Positions 43,060 through 51,918 of a stretch of 64,000 nt of DNA are shown here, in pieces (within the stretch, counting starts at the first letter, position 1; each line of letters starts with the position of its first letter). The stretch covers positions 34,409 through 98,408 of the forward strand of contig DHFW01000002.1 of the NCBI GenBank assembly GCA_002402465.1, read 5' to 3'. The translations under genes and the position numbers were made by a program. Under the pieces are notes generated by a model that saw only the letters and a list, made by a program, of their open reading frames with translations, did no database searches and was not told where the DNA came from. This stretch comes from Bacteroidales bacterium UBA4814 (GTDB taxonomy: Bacteria; Bacteroidota; Bacteroidia; Bacteroidales; UBA7960).

Positions 43060-44316
43060 TTATCTCAATTTCAGGGTTATCACACTGAACACCGCCAGAA
43101 TGATGCCCACAATTAAAAAGCGCTGCACAATCTTGGCCTCGTGGTAACCCAACAACTGATAGTGGTGGTGCAGGGGGGCCATTTTAAAAATTCGCCTTCC
43201 TTCGCCAAAACGCTTTTTGGTGTATTTGAACCAGCTCACCTGCATAACCACCGAAAGGTTTTCTATGAAAAACACCCCGCAAAGCACCGGAATGAGCAAC
43301 TCCTTGCGTATTACAATGGCAAACACGGCAATGATGCCACCCAGGGCCAGGCTGCCTGTGTCGCCCATAAAGACCTGTGCCGGGTAGGTGTTGTACCATA
43401 AAAAACCTATGCAGGCTCCCACAAAGGCGGCAATGAAAATAACCAGCTCGCCTGTCATGGGTATATACATGATGTTGAGGTAGTTGGCAAAAACGGTATT
43501 GCCCGAAACATAAGCCAACACCCCCAGGGTTGCCCCGATGATGGCCGAAGTGCCTGTGGCCAGGCCATCGAGCCCATCGGTAATATTGGCTCCGTTCGAT
43601 ACCGCCGTAATAATGAGTATAACAATGGGAATAAAGATCAGAAAGGCCCATTTGGTATAGCCTTCGCCCAGCCACTTCAGCAGCACAGCGTAGTCTAACT
43701 CATTGTTTTTGAAAAAAGGTATGGTGGTCTTGGTCGATTTTACCGACTCTCTCGAAAATGCTGCACCAGGGCTTTTGGCATCATCAATGATTAGTATTTC
43801 GCTGGTGGTTTCAAAAGCAAAGCTCTCCTGGCCTTTTTCGCGAATCACCACCGAGTCGTTAAAATAAAGAGTGGCCCCCACTACAATGCCCAGGGTAATC
43901 TGCCCCAAAATTTTAAATTTCCCGTGAAGGCCTTTTTTGTTCTTTTTGAAAACCTTGATATAATCGTCAATAAAGCCAATAATTCCAAGCCAAATGGTTG
44001 AAACCAGCATCAGAATTATATAAATGTTGTCAATTCGGGCAAACAGCAGGGTGGGTATAACAATGGCGGCAATAATAATGATTCCACCCATGGTTGGGGT
44101 TCCCTGCTTTTTCATTTGCCCTTCCAGCCCCAGGTTTCTTACTACCTCGCCCACCTGCTTTTTCTGTAGGAAACGAATGATGCTGCGGCCCGAGATCATG
44201 GTGATAAAGAGTGAAAAGATCACTGCCATACCTGCCCTGAACGAGATATACTGGAATACTCCCGTTCCGGGTATGTCAAAGGCTTTATCCAGGTATTCGA
44301 ACAAATAATACAGCAT
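43060..44316 (-). CDS. mraY: Phospho-N-acetylmuramoyl-pentapeptide transferase, with insertion
   Basis: Transfers phospho-MurNAc-pentapeptide to undecaprenyl phosphate, giving lipid I. The 418-residue protein has about ten helices, Asp117/Asp118 in IGFIDDYIK, NITDGLDGLA (244-253) and the HHH-type signature in APLHHHYQLLGYHE. Compared with classical MraY (about 360 residues) there is an extra hydrophilic stretch of about 60 residues (about 155-215) between membrane helices, which I recall as common in Bacteroidota. It lies between murE and murD. Confidence 0.96.
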   Translation of the reverse strand: MLYYLFEYLDKAFDIPGTGVFQYISFRAGMAVIFSLFITMISGRSIIRFLQKKQVGEVVRNLGLEGQMKKQGTPTMGGIIIIAAIVIPTLLFARIDNIYIILMLVSTIWLGIIGFIDDYIKVFKKNKKGLHGKFKILGQITLGIVVGATLYFNDSVVIREKGQESFAFETTSEILIIDDAKSPGAAFSRESVKSTKTTIPFFKNNELDYAVLLKWLGEGYTKWAFLIFIPIVILIITAVSNGANITDGLDGLATGTSAIIGATLGVLAYVSGNTVFANYLNIMYIPMTGELVIFIAAFVGACIGFLWYNTYPAQVFMGDTGSLALGGIIAVFAIVIRKELLIPVLCGVFFIENLSVVMQVSWFKYTKKRFGEGRRIFKMAPLHHHYQLLGYHEAKIVQRFLIVGIILAVFSVITLKLR

Positions 44317-44344
44317 CTGCAGCTCTTTTAAAATTTTCAGTTTC

Positions 44345-45796
44345 TCAGGCCAGGTATTCCATTAAAATTTCTTTATCGTCAAAGGGGTGTTTCACCCCTT
44401 TTATTTCCTGGTATTTTTCATGTCCTTTTCCGGCCACCAGAACAATGTCGCCGGGGTTTGCCATGGCGCAGGCCGCATTAATGGCATCGCGGCGGTTTAT
44501 CACAGTCACCGTATGGCGTTTGCTCATGGGGTCGAGGCCGGTTTTCATATCTTCAATAATTTTTTCCGGTTCTTCAAAGCGGGGGTTGTCGCTGGTGAGT
44601 ATCACCTTGTTGCTTAGCCTTGCGGCGATGGCTGCCATGGCTGGCCTTTTTGCAGCGTCGCGGTTGCCGCCGCATCCCACTACTGTAATGAGCTTCTCGG
44701 AGCCGGTGCGAAGGCTGGCAATAGTGCTCAGCACGTTTTCCAGGGCATCGGGGGTATGGGCATAGTCGATAATGCCAATCCTGTTTTCCCTTCCGGGGAA
44801 AAAGTCGAAGCGGCCTTCGGCAGGGCGGCAGCTGCTCAGGGGGGTAAGCACCTCTTCAGGCTCAAGCCCCAGCATGCGGGCCGCAGAATATACAGCCAGC
44901 AAGTTGTAAGCGTTAAACTCGCCCACCAGCTTGCACCAAACTTCCCGTCCTTCAATCAATAGTTGTAAGCCAGCAAATCCATTTTCGAGCACTTTGCCCT
45001 TGAAGTCGGCCATGGCACGCAGGCTGTATGTTTTTTTTATTGCCCGGGTATTTTGTAGCATTACCCAGCCATTCTTGTCGTCGGTGTTGGTTATGGCGAA
45101 AGCCTGCGCATCGAGTTGGTCGAAGAACGTTTTTTTCGCTTTCAGGTATTCGCTGAAGGTTTTGTGGAAATCCAGGTGGTCGTGGGTCAGGTTGGTAAAA
45201 ATGCCACCGGCAAAATGTAGCCCTGCAATGCGCTGCTGGGCCACAGCATGTGAACTCACTTCCATAAAAGCAAACTCGCAGCCTGCCTCCACCATTTGCC
45301 TGAGCAAGTCGTTTAGCTGAACCGGGTCGGGAGTGGTGTAAGTGGCTGGAATCTCCTTTTGTCCAACCAGGTTCCGAACCGTGGAGATCATTCCGCAAGC
45401 GTATCCCAAACGGGTAAACAGGTCGTGAAGCAAGGTTACTACCGTTGTTTTGCCGTTGGTGCCGGTTACTCCAATCAGACGAATCTTTTCGGAAGGATTT
45501 CCAAAGATGTTCGCTGCAACAACTCCCAGGGCATGGGCCGAATCTTTAACCCTGATAATGGTGGCTTCTTTGCTGATTTTTTCTGGTATTTCCTGGCAAA
45601 CGATGGCCACCGCACCACTTTGAACCGCCTTTTCAATAAAAAGATGGCCATCGGTGGTAAGCCCTTTTATGGCTACAAACAGTGTTCCTGGCTTAACCTT
45701 ACGCGAGTCGAACTCTACAGCCAGCACTTCCCTGTCGAGCACCCCGTGGGTTTCGAGCAGTTCGGCCTTGTATAATATGTCGCGTAAGTTTCCCAC
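44345..45796 (-). CDS. murE: UDP-N-acetylmuramoyl-L-alanyl-D-glutamate--2,6-diaminopimelate ligase
   Basis: Adds the third stem-peptide residue. The ATP loop is GTNGKTT (112-118), the carbamylated-Lys region is LTHDHLDFHKTFSEYLKAK, and the specificity motif reads DNPRFEEP. DNPR marks meso-diaminopimelate, not lysine, as the added amino acid. The 483-residue length is standard. It sits between ftsI and mraY with short gaps. Confidence 0.97.
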   Translation of the reverse strand: MGNLRDILYKAELLETHGVLDREVLAVEFDSRKVKPGTLFVAIKGLTTDGHLFIEKAVQSGAVAIVCQEIPEKISKEATIIRVKDSAHALGVVAANIFGNPSEKIRLIGVTGTNGKTTVVTLLHDLFTRLGYACGMISTVRNLVGQKEIPATYTTPDPVQLNDLLRQMVEAGCEFAFMEVSSHAVAQQRIAGLHFAGGIFTNLTHDHLDFHKTFSEYLKAKKTFFDQLDAQAFAITNTDDKNGWVMLQNTRAIKKTYSLRAMADFKGKVLENGFAGLQLLIEGREVWCKLVGEFNAYNLLAVYSAARMLGLEPEEVLTPLSSCRPAEGRFDFFPGRENRIGIIDYAHTPDALENVLSTIASLRTGSEKLITVVGCGGNRDAAKRPAMAAIAARLSNKVILTSDNPRFEEPEKIIEDMKTGLDPMSKRHTVTVINRRDAINAACAMANPGDIVLVAGKGHEKYQEIKGVKHPFDDKEILMEYLA

Positions 45797-45806
45797 TTTT
45801 TTAAAA

Positions 45807-47906
45807 TCAATTTAATTCAATGTAAATCTGGTTTCCCGGACTAAACCTTACGCCGGGCTGCAGGCTTTGCCGCTTTACGACACCTCGTCCGCTGAATCGA
45901 ACCCTCAGGCCTGCGTTTTCAAGAACAAAAAAGGCATCTTTTAGTCCCATGCCTACCACGTCGGGAACCAGGTTGTCAATAAAATTCTTTTCCCAGAAGC
46001 TCACTGTGTCGTTTTTGGCCACGGTGGTTGCCCAGGCGGTTTGAATATTATCGATGAGCTTGCAGTCGAAGGCCGAATAAATGGTGCGGAAATCGTCGGC
46101 ATTTCCGTTTTTAAACGAAGGCAGCGAAGTCAGCAGGTTGTCGAAGCCGGGCTGGGGATAATTTATCTGGGTGGCAAATATTTTATCGGAAATTTCCTTA
46201 AAAACAGGCGCCGCCAGTTGTCCGCCGCTATACAAAACCCCTCTGGGGTTGTGAATGACCACAATGATACTGTAGGCAGGTTGGTCGGCAGGGAAATAGC
46301 CTACAAACGAGGAGCGGTAAGAAGTGCGGCCATGCACGTTGCGGTATCCCTGGCTGGTGTTGGCCACCTGTGCGGTACCGGTTTTCCCGGCAATGGGGTA
46401 AAGGGAGCTATAAATGTTTTTCGCCGTGCCATTCTCCACTACTCCAATGAGCATCTCATGAATGGTTTCGAGGGTAGAACTGCTGGCAATGCTTCTGTTT
46501 ATTACCTGCGGCTGAAATCGCTGTATTGTTTTTCCTGTTTGCCTGATTTCTTCCACAAACATGGGCTTCATCATGCGGCCTTTGTTTGCCACCGCATTGT
46601 AAAACGAAAGGGTTTGCAAGGGTGTAAGAGAAACGCCATACCCTATCGACATCCAAGGAAGTGAAACGCCCGACCAGGAAGGGCTTTTGGGATCGGTGAT
46701 CATGGGCTGCCCCTCTCCGGTAATTTCCAGTTCCAGGGGTTTGTCGAGGCCCATAGCCTTGAGCTTGTCAACAAATTGCTGGGGCTTGTCCTTATAGGCT
46801 TTTACCACCAGTTGCGAGATGCCCACGTTTGACGATACTTCGAATGCACGCCTGGCTGTAATGCTCCCGAAGCCGCCCTCTTTGGCATCGCGCATTACCT
46901 GGTCGGCGTAGGCAATGCTTCCGTTGCCGGTGTGCACCATCTCTTCGGGCTTAACCTTTCCGTCTTCAAGCAGGGCAATCATGCTGGCAAGCTTAAAGGT
47001 GGAGCCAGGCTCTGTGCTTTCGCCCACGGCGTAATTGAAGGTTTCTTCATAGTTTCCCGAGGGGCGGCGGGTCAGGTTGGAGATGGCCTTGATCTTTCCG
47101 GTCGAAACCTCCATAACCACCGCTGTGCCAAACTCTGCTTTCGACCTTTGAAGCTGCCTTAAAAGGGCGTTTTCTACAATATCCTGCATGCTAATGTTAA
47201 TGGTGGTGATCAGGTCCTTGCCGTTTTCGGGCTGAATTTCGTTGTCGTCGTTTATGGGTACCCAGCTGCCGCCCCCGGCGCGTAGCATAAGCCTTTTTCC
47301 CTGGATACCTTCGAGTTCCTTTCTGTAAGCTCCTTCCAGACCCACATAAACGCCCTCGCGCTCATAACCGATGGTACGCTGGGCCATGGTGCGGTAAGGC
47401 ATTTCGCGGCGCGAACGCTCAATAGGCAGAAACCCTCCGCGGAATCTCCCCAGCCTGAAAATGGGGAAAGTACGCAGGGCCTGCAACTGATGGTAAGAAA
47501 CGTTGCGTTTTACCAGAAAATAGCGGTCTTGGTTTTTTCGGGCTGTGTTCAGGTCAGCAAGATAACCGGCTTTCGACCGGTCGCCAAAAAGTTGTGAAAG
47601 CAGCAGGGCCAGAGAGTCAATGCCTTGATTGTAAACCTCATCCGATACTACCTGGTTGCTGAGGTCCATCCTGATTTCATAAACAGGCACGCTGGTAGCC
47701 AGCAAGCGGCCATCGTCGGCGCAAATGTCGCCTCTTATGGCATCGATGTTTTCGATGCGCATGCTGGATATCCTGGCCATCTCGCGCCATTTTTCGCCCT
47801 CAACAGCCTGAATATAAATAACCCTGAACAGGATAGCCATGCCCAGCAGCACCATGGCAAAATAAACCAGGTAAAGGCGTTGTATTATGTGCTTTTTGTC
47901 GTCCAT
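45807..47906 (-). CDS. ftsI: Septal penicillin-binding protein FtsI (PBP3) with PASTA domain
   Basis: A DD-transpeptidase that crosslinks septal peptidoglycan. The 699-residue protein has one N-terminal transmembrane helix (about 12-33), a pedestal region, and a transpeptidase domain with the nucleophile Ser302 in GSTFK, SSN in EVSSNVGIS and KTG in AGKTGTAQ. A C-terminal PASTA domain (about 640-699, LVPDVVGMGLKDAFFVLENAG) is present, typical of Bacteroidota FtsI and absent from E. coli FtsI. It follows ftsL by about 25 bases, and FtsW is the expected partner. Confidence 0.96.
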   Translation of the reverse strand: MDDKKHIIQRLYLVYFAMVLLGMAILFRVIYIQAVEGEKWREMARISSMRIENIDAIRGDICADDGRLLATSVPVYEIRMDLSNQVVSDEVYNQGIDSLALLLSQLFGDRSKAGYLADLNTARKNQDRYFLVKRNVSYHQLQALRTFPIFRLGRFRGGFLPIERSRREMPYRTMAQRTIGYEREGVYVGLEGAYRKELEGIQGKRLMLRAGGGSWVPINDDNEIQPENGKDLITTINISMQDIVENALLRQLQRSKAEFGTAVVMEVSTGKIKAISNLTRRPSGNYEETFNYAVGESTEPGSTFKLASMIALLEDGKVKPEEMVHTGNGSIAYADQVMRDAKEGGFGSITARRAFEVSSNVGISQLVVKAYKDKPQQFVDKLKAMGLDKPLELEITGEGQPMITDPKSPSWSGVSLPWMSIGYGVSLTPLQTLSFYNAVANKGRMMKPMFVEEIRQTGKTIQRFQPQVINRSIASSSTLETIHEMLIGVVENGTAKNIYSSLYPIAGKTGTAQVANTSQGYRNVHGRTSYRSSFVGYFPADQPAYSIIVVIHNPRGVLYSGGQLAAPVFKEISDKIFATQINYPQPGFDNLLTSLPSFKNGNADDFRTIYSAFDCKLIDNIQTAWATTVAKNDTVSFWEKNFIDNLVPDVVGMGLKDAFFVLENAGLRVRFSGRGVVKRQSLQPGVRFSPGNQIYIELN

Positions 47907-47931
47907 TGTGGGCTTGCCTGTTGCTGTGTGC

Positions 47932-48333
47932 TTAGTTCAACCACCTATTTAAAATATTTGCTTTTTTTCTTTCATCCGAAATTTGCAGGGGAGGGACGGT
48001 CGACTCTACAAAGCCCCTGCTTTGCAACCTGCGGGCAATCTCGGACTGATTACTCAGATACATAAGCTCCGACTTGGTGAGGGTGTGCCGGGTGCGCAGT
48101 TCCACTATTTCCTTTCGCAGGGCTTCCACCTCCCGTGCCTGCCTTTCGGCGTAATAAGTGTTTGAAATGAAAAAAAGGCCCAACCCGGCCAGGAAAAAGA
48201 AAAAAGGCATAGATGAAGCCACTTTGTCGCGTGCCAGCATGCTGCCATCGAGCATCGATTGGATGAAACGCGAAACCGCTCCCTTTCTGGTTGCTGTTTT
48301 TTTCACCTTTTTTTTGTAACTGTTTCCCCCCAT
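47932..48333 (-). CDS. ftsL: FtsL-like divisome protein
   Basis: A 133-residue bitopic membrane protein: basic cytoplasmic N terminus (YKKKVKKTATRKG), one transmembrane helix (about 43-60, PFFFFLAGLGLFFISNTYY), then a coiled coil (REVEALRKEIVELRTRHTLTKSELMYLS) and a short tail. This is the Bacteroidota FtsL layout. Sequence is poorly conserved across phyla, so the identity rests on topology and on lying between rsmH and ftsI. It should join FtsQ/FtsB in activating FtsWI. Confidence 0.88.
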   Translation of the reverse strand: MGGNSYKKKVKKTATRKGAVSRFIQSMLDGSMLARDKVASSMPFFFFLAGLGLFFISNTYYAERQAREVEALRKEIVELRTRHTLTKSELMYLSNQSEIARRLQSRGFVESTVPPLQISDERKKANILNRWLN

Positions 48334-48348
48334 TTGTTAAACCCGTAT

Positions 48349-49248
48349 TTATTCTCTTTTTTCTGCTATTCGTAGCCTTGCACTTCGTGCCCGGCTGTTG
48401 CGCTCCATTTCTTCGGGCGCAGGCATTATGGTTTTGCCAACTGCAACCAGGGGTGTGAGCGGGTTGCCAAAAAAATCCTTTTCAATTTCTCCCCTGAAGT
48501 TGCCCGACCTCATAAAGTGCTTTACCAGCCTGTCTTCGAGCGAATGGTATGAGATAACTACCAATCTTCCTCCGGGCCTTAGTACCTCGGCACTCTGTAC
48601 AAGGAACTCCCTGAGGGCATCCAACTCCTGGTTCACTTCAATGCGCAGGGCCTGAAAAACCTGTGCAAAGAATTTGTTTTCCTTTCCCCTGGGTGCCAGT
48701 TTGTTCAACAGGGCAGTGAGCTGTGTGGTGGTGTTGATGGGCGCCACCTTACGCTGCTTGTCAATGGCTCCGGCAATCTTGTAGGCGTTTCGCAATTCAC
48801 CGTAAAGGAAAAACACGTCGGCAAGTTTCTCGCTTGGGTATTCATTTACCACATCTCTTGCTGTGAGGCCTGCTTCGCGATTCATTCGCATGTCGAGCGG
48901 CCCTTCAAACCGGGTAGAAAAGCCCCTTTCGGCTTGGTCGAACTGATGCGAAGACACGCCCAGATCGGCCAATATGCCATCAACTGGCAGCAGGCCGTAA
49001 AGCTTCAGGAAGTTTCTCATATACCTGAAGTTCTGGTTCAGAAATAGAATGCGATAATCGTCGGGCACGTTGGCTGCAGCATCCTTGTCCTGGTCTATGG
49101 CAATGAGTTTTCCCTGCTGAAGCTTTTCGAGTATGAGTGCCGAATGCCCGCCCCCGCCGTAGGTAGCGTCGACGTAGCGACCGCCGGGGAGGACGTTCAG
49201 GCCTTCAACGGCAGCTTCAGCCAGTACCGGGTCATGATAGGTTTTCAT
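48349..49248 (-). CDS. rsmH: 16S rRNA (cytosine1402-N4)-methyltransferase
   Basis: A SAM-dependent methyltransferase (MraW) acting on 16S rRNA C1402. The 299-residue protein has HDPVLAEAAVEGL, the SAM loop DATYGGGGHSALIL, DGILADLGVSSHQFD, and the C-terminal FQALRIEVNQELDAL and ISYHSLEDRLVKHF motifs. It overlaps the mraZ 3' end by 17 bases, which indicates translational coupling at the head of the dcw cluster. Confidence 0.97.
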   Translation of the reverse strand: MKTYHDPVLAEAAVEGLNVLPGGRYVDATYGGGGHSALILEKLQQGKLIAIDQDKDAAANVPDDYRILFLNQNFRYMRNFLKLYGLLPVDGILADLGVSSHQFDQAERGFSTRFEGPLDMRMNREAGLTARDVVNEYPSEKLADVFFLYGELRNAYKIAGAIDKQRKVAPINTTTQLTALLNKLAPRGKENKFFAQVFQALRIEVNQELDALREFLVQSAEVLRPGGRLVVISYHSLEDRLVKHFMRSGNFRGEIEKDFFGNPLTPLVAVGKTIMPAPEEMERNSRARSARLRIAEKRE

Positions 49249-49708
49249 CGCCGGATTGATTACTTATCTTACCCATAACATCCTCTGCCAAAGAGGAGAA
49301 GTCTTCCGGTTCGTTGTTCATCATTGCCTCATAAACCGCTTTTGCCCAGATTTCCACCCTTTGTCCGTATGCAAAAAGAACGATTTCCTTATCAATGACC
49401 GCATAGTCGAGCAGGGTCTTGGGCAACAAAAGCCTGCTGGCTGCGTCCAGGGCAATCTCGGAGGCGCCCCTGAAGAAATAGCGTACAAATTCGCGGTTCT
49501 TCTTGTTATAAAGATTCAGCGAGTTTACTTCACGCGAAATCTTCTGCCACTCGCTTTGCGGGTAAAGCGTAAGGTTTCTTTCAAAACCGCGGTTAATGAC
49601 AAAACGCTCCTGGTCGTCTTCCGAAAGTTGCTTTTTCAAGCCGGAAGGCAACATGAAGCGGCCTTTGGAATCGACCTTACAATCAAATTCTCCAAGCAGA
49701 TAGGTCAT
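49232..49708 (-). CDS. mraZ: Transcriptional regulator MraZ
   Basis: A DNA-binding protein with two SpoVT/AbrB-like halves that forms ring oligomers and controls its own operon. The 158-residue protein (start at MTYLLGEFDCKVDSKGR; a longer frame upstream is not family-like) carries DSKGRFMLP and the second-half DAASRLLLPKTL, the two conserved half-site motifs. The Met chosen lies 40 bases downstream of a triple repeat that matches the known style of MraZ operators. It is the first gene of the cluster. Confidence 0.94.
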   Translation of the reverse strand: MTYLLGEFDCKVDSKGRFMLPSGLKKQLSEDDQERFVINRGFERNLTLYPQSEWQKISREVNSLNLYNKKNREFVRYFFRGASEIALDAASRLLLPKTLLDYAVIDKEIVLFAYGQRVEIWAKAVYEAMMNNEPEDFSSLAEDVMGKISNQSGDENLS

Positions 49709-49733
49709 TCTCCCACGGTTTGGTTTTAGTTTG

Positions 49734-49741
49734 TAAATATA
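49734..49741 (-). promoter_or_regulatory. Candidate -7 element TATATTTA for the mraZ operon
   Basis: On the minus strand it matches TAnnTTTG except for the last base, about 25 bases before the mraZ ATG. The region 19 bases upstream falls inside the MraZ-like repeats, so a bound repressor would cover the -33 position. Confidence 0.45.
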
Positions 49742-49747
49742 AGGCAA

Positions 49748-49777
49748 TTTTTACCACTTTTTACCACTTTTTACCAC
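49748..49777 (-). promoter_or_regulatory. Probable MraZ operator: three 10-bp repeats GTGGTAAAAA
   Basis: On the minus strand GTGGTAAAAA occurs three times in direct order, then decays to TTGCC. Read as boxes this is AAAGTGG-TAA-AAAGTGG, the same box type and three-base spacing reported for MraZ sites in Mollicutes (AAAGTGK, N3). It also recalls the GTGGG/TGGGN repeats of E. coli. The one-turn spacing suits a ring-shaped regulator. The location immediately upstream of mraZ supports autoregulation. Confidence 0.78.
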
Positions 49778-49875
49778 ATTGTTAATAACTTTTTGCCTCA
49801 TAAAGCCGCTGATTTAAAGAATAACTCTGTAAACCACTGATAACCAGGATAAAATGCATTTAATGCATTAATGTG

Positions 49876-49891
49876 AAAAACACATGTTTTT
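49876..49891. promoter_or_regulatory. Inverted repeat AAAAACA-CA-TGTTTTT upstream of glsA
   Basis: Perfect 7-bp arms with a two-base spacer in the divergent mraZ-glsA intergenic region, 48 bases before the candidate glsA -7 element. It resembles a dimeric regulator site; the regulator is unknown. Confidence 0.4.
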
Positions 49892-49938
49892 GAAATACAG
49901 ATTCTTAACTATTGCAGTATTTTTTATTGAATTATCCT

Positions 49939-49946
49939 TAATTTTG
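49939..49946 (+). promoter_or_regulatory. Candidate -7 element TAATTTTG for glsA
   Basis: An exact TAnnTTTG match about 83 bases before the glsA start. The leader that follows is markedly GC-richer (49960-50000, with CCGG...CCGG) than the AT-rich spacer around it. Confidence 0.5.
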
Positions 49947-50028
49947 TGAATGTAGTGCTTGTTCTGCCGGTGGGGCTCTCCGGACTGTTCGGGTTCTTTT
50001 CAGGTATTATTTTATTTTTTTTAAATCT

Positions 50029-50892
50029 ATGACAGACAGTCAAATAGCCAGAGAATCAGGGGAAATCAGGGATTTCATAAATGTGGACAGTGTTTTCAGG
50101 AAAAAAGGAGGGAATATCTATCCATACATTCCGGGTTTTGTTATTCGTTATATTGAACATATTGTGCATCAGGACGAACTGAACGCGGCATTGAAGCGTT
50201 TGCATCATAAAAAGAATTTGGAATTTCTGGAAGAGGTTCTTTTGAATGAGTTTGGGGTAGAGATTGAAGCCAGGAACCTGGAAAATATACCCGATCAGGG
50301 CAGGTTTATTATAGCGGGCAACCATCCGCTTGGCGGTATGGATGGTATGGCATTGATGCACGTGGTGGGTAAGAAACACCCTAATTTAAAATTTCTGGCC
50401 AACGATATTTTGCTTGAAATTCCGAACCTGCGCGAGTTGTTTGTGCCGGTAAACAAGCACGGGCGCAGCACCCACGAAACGGTTCGCATTATGGATGAGC
50501 TTTTCAACTCGGATGATGTGGTGCTGGTGTTTCCGGCGGGCCTGGTTTCGCGCAAGCAAAAGGGAGGTATTTCCGACCTCGAGTGGAAAAAGACCTTCAT
50601 TACCAAGGCCATCAAATACCAGCGCGACATACTACCCGTGCACATTGATGGTGAGAACTCAAATTTTTTCTACAATCTGGCCCGCTGGCGCAAAAGGCTC
50701 AGGATAAAGGCAAACATTGAAATGCTTTACCTGCCCAACGAAATGTTCAAACAGAAAAACAAAAAAATTACGATTACCTTTGGTGAGCCTGTATCCTATA
50801 CTACCTTTAACCGGGAGTTAACGCATCAGCAGTGGGCTGACCGACTGAAGGCGCATGTTTACGGTATTCCTGGCGGACACCTGCAGTTTTAA
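50029..50892 (+). CDS. glsA: Glycine-lipid O-acyltransferase (PlsC-type)
   Basis: A 287-residue membrane-associated acyltransferase with a PlsC-like catalytic block AGNHPLGGMDGMAL. His99 and Asp105 are spaced HX5D rather than the HX4D of glycerolipid enzymes, and the acceptor-binding region is VFPAGLVSRKQKGGISDLEWK. In Bacteroides thetaiotaomicron the GlsB-GlsA pair makes glycine lipids: GlsB forms N-acyl-3-hydroxyacyl glycine and GlsA O-acylates its hydroxyl. The gene order here (PlsC-type gene followed by GNAT-type gene) supports the same assignment. Some annotations call it lyso-ornithine-lipid acyltransferase. Confidence 0.85.
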   Translation: MTDSQIARESGEIRDFINVDSVFRKKGGNIYPYIPGFVIRYIEHIVHQDELNAALKRLHHKKNLEFLEEVLLNEFGVEIEARNLENIPDQGRFIIAGNHPLGGMDGMALMHVVGKKHPNLKFLANDILLEIPNLRELFVPVNKHGRSTHETVRIMDELFNSDDVVLVFPAGLVSRKQKGGISDLEWKKTFITKAIKYQRDILPVHIDGENSNFFYNLARWRKRLRIKANIEMLYLPNEMFKQKNKKITITFGEPVSYTTFNRELTHQQWADRLKAHVYGIPGGHLQF

Positions 50893-50920
50893 TATTAATG
50901 GTTCCAAACATGAAAGAAAT

Positions 50921-51868
50921 ATGAAGGAGCAGGAAGAAGGACTGATCCCACCCGTAAGCAGGGATTTGTTGAAAGCAGAACTAACAAGGGAGCGATTTTT
51001 GCGAAATACCAACAATGCTTCCAACGAGATATACGTGGTCAATGCCAATAATTCGCCCAATGTTATGCGTGAAATCGGCAGGCTGCGTGAACTGTCGTTT
51101 CGTACGGCCGGAGGGGGTACTGGCAAAGCCCTCGATATTGACCATTACGATACCGGTGCCAACCCTTATGAGCAGCTCATCGTTTGGGATCCGGCAGCCG
51201 AGGAAATACTGGGAGGCTACCGCTATATCTTATGTAAAGATGCACCCATCGACAGCCTTGGGGTTCCAAAACTGGCCACCTCAGAATTGTTTCGCTTCTC
51301 CGAGAAGTTTCTTTCCGAATATATGCCCTATACCATCGAACTGGGGCGGTCTTTTGTGCAGCCTGCCTATCAGCCGGCACGCGAAAACCGCAAAAGCATT
51401 TACTCACTCGATAATTTATGGGATGGTCTGGGTGCGCTGATGGTCGATTACCCTGAAATGCGTTATTTTTTCGGAAAAGTAACCATGTACACCCATTTCA
51501 ATATATACGCCCGCGATCTTATTTTGTATTTCCTGGGCCGGTTTTTCCCCGACCCCGACAAACTAGTTTTTCCCATTAATCCGATTCAACTAAAAACGCC
51601 GGTTGAAATACTGGAAAAGGTTTTTACTGCCGAAACCCTGGAGGACAACTACAAGCTTTTATCAAAAGAAGTAAGAAAACTCAAGGAGAACATACCGCCA
51701 CTCATCAGCGCTTACAGTGCCCTGAGCTCCACCATGAAAACCTTTGGCACCGCTATTAACGAAGGATTCGGTGGCGTGGAAGAAACCGGAATACTGGTTA
51801 CCTTGGGCGATATTTATGAGGGTAAAAAAGAGCGTTATGTCAGGAGTTATATCGAGTCGAAAAAATAG
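50921..51868 (+). CDS. glsB: Glycine N-acyltransferase of the GNAT/OlsB-like superfamily
   Basis: A 315-residue acyltransferase of the large GNAT/hemolysin-like type (REIGRLRELSFRTAGGGTGKALDIDHYDTG, YRYILCKDA, ELGRSFVQPAYQ, LDNLWDGLGALM). It probably transfers a 3-hydroxy fatty acid to glycine, the first step of glycine-lipid synthesis completed by the gene just upstream. I start at MKEQEEGL; the longer frame overlaps glsA and lacks family sequence. It lies 28 bases after glsA, in an operon that continues to engB. Confidence 0.86.
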   Translation: MKEQEEGLIPPVSRDLLKAELTRERFLRNTNNASNEIYVVNANNSPNVMREIGRLRELSFRTAGGGTGKALDIDHYDTGANPYEQLIVWDPAAEEILGGYRYILCKDAPIDSLGVPKLATSELFRFSEKFLSEYMPYTIELGRSFVQPAYQPARENRKSIYSLDNLWDGLGALMVDYPEMRYFFGKVTMYTHFNIYARDLILYFLGRFFPDPDKLVFPINPIQLKTPVEILEKVFTAETLEDNYKLLSKEVRKLKENIPPLISAYSALSSTMKTFGTAINEGFGGVEETGILVTLGDIYEGKKERYVRSYIESKK

Positions 51869-51918
51869 AGCCAGGTTCTGATTGTTTGCCATCTGCCCCG
51901 CATTTTAATTGTTTTGAA

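Noticed and set aside
36030..49708. Missing ddl and murF as evidence of a broken dcw cluster
   Set aside because: Clusters in this phylum often lack these two genes, which are encoded elsewhere. All genes present are intact and tightly spaced.
49748..49777. Simple-sequence or CRISPR-like repeat
   Set aside because: Three 10-bp units directly upstream of mraZ with MraZ box structure fit an operator much better.
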